Source: Actinomycetota bacterium
Lineage (GTDB): Bacteria; Actinomycetota; Actinomycetes; Streptosporangiales; Streptosporangiaceae
Assembly: GCA_003140115.1 (NCBI GenBank)
Contig: PLIQ01000191.1
Location: 1,510 to 15,250, forward strand
Length of the DNA stretch: 13,741 nucleotides
Direction: 5' to 3'
The notes under the pieces are model-generated. The model saw only the letters and a program-made list of their open reading frames with translations. It was not told the origin of the DNA and ran no database searches. Below are positions 13,454 to 13,741 of the stretch, piece after piece. Within the stretch, counting starts at the first letter, position 1; every line of letters starts with the position of its first letter. The translations under genes and the position numbers were made by a program.

Positions 13454-13741
13454 TGGTCGTGAGCTCCTCATACGTTGCACCCGCGTCGGTACCGGCCAGG
13501 ACCTGGCGCACCTTGGTGCGCGCCCGGTGCAGCCGGGACTGCACCGTCCCCACCGGGATGCCCAGCGCCCGCGACACCTCCTGATAGGTCAGCTGCTCCC
13601 AGGCGATGAGCAGCAGCACATCCCGGTCACCGGCCGATAGCACGGCCAGCGCCTCGGCCAGCAGCGTGCGCATCGCCTGGGCCGTGACATCGGCAGCGAC
13701 CTGTTCGGCGTGACCGGGAACCTCAGGCTCGGCCGGGGCGG
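13446..13741 (-). CDS. ECF-type sigma factor, C-terminal part (runs off the right edge)
   Basis: About 98 residues are visible, open at the window end, so the start and region 2 are missing. The visible part contains sigma region 4: LSAGDRDVLLLIAWEQLTYQ, then EVSRALGIPVGTVQSRLHRARTKVRQVL, a textbook DNA-binding helix-turn-helix for the -35 element. The upstream Ala/Glu-rich stretch is the linker after region 2. It ends EELTTNE with a TGA inside the start of the membrane partner, an 8-nt overlap implying coupled translation. It differs in sequence from the sigma factor at 1784 and would serve other promoters. Confidence 0.93.
   Translation of the reverse strand, partial: APAEPEVPGHAEQVAADVTAQAMRTLLAEALAVLSAGDRDVLLLIAWEQLTYQEVSRALGIPVGTVQSRLHRARTKVRQVLAGTDAGATYEELTTNE

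Overview
The window is GC-rich DNA from an actinomycete (Actinomycetota). The signs are strong G/C bias at third codon positions, GTG and TTG starts, 8-nt start/stop overlaps between paired genes, and protein families typical of the group: ECF sigma factors with small partner proteins, a TPR-CHAT protease, an XRE/NB-ARC/TPR regulator and a DUF1453-like membrane protein. The genus cannot be fixed from the sequence. No rRNA, tRNA, CRISPR array, phage gene or insertion sequence was recognised.

Left part (118-6989) is the most coherent and most interesting block. A serine-rich, cysteine-motif protein of unknown function (195-1511, minus, with a strong terminator at 118-155) is transcribed away from an ECF-like sigma factor (1784-2392). 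The sigma gene overlaps a small cysteine-free partner (2385-2837), a candidate sigma inhibitor or protease substrate. A large hairpin (2907-2968) separates that pair from a convergent cytoplasmic subtilisin-like S8 protease (2985-4304, minus). The protease shares a 66-bp intergenic region, containing an inverted repeat, with a divergent TPR-CHAT caspase-like protease (4371-6989). Two unrelated proteases, a sigma factor and a small overlapping partner suggest a proteolysis-controlled transcription switch. It resembles in logic the TPR-CHAT/Csx30/sigma arrangement of type III-E CRISPR, but no CRISPR parts are present here.

Middle part (6990-8960) is a patchwork. It holds a duplicated scrap of the CHAT gene end, a 20-bp palindrome, a possible 34-residue peptide gene, a DUF1453-like membrane gene with two compensating frameshifts, and a 90-residue protein with two perfect five-glycine zippers. 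Several short palindromes and tandem repeats lie around these genes and may be operators.

Right part: a 930-residue XRE-HTH/NB-ARC/TPR STAND regulator (8961-11753) carries nine 40-residue TPR units, some recently duplicated at DNA level. Beyond it is a fragment of an FAD-dependent oxidoreductase with in-frame stops (11853-11978), then about 700 bp with no convincing gene. The right edge holds a second sigma factor (partial) overlapping a four-helix membrane partner (12803-13741, minus).
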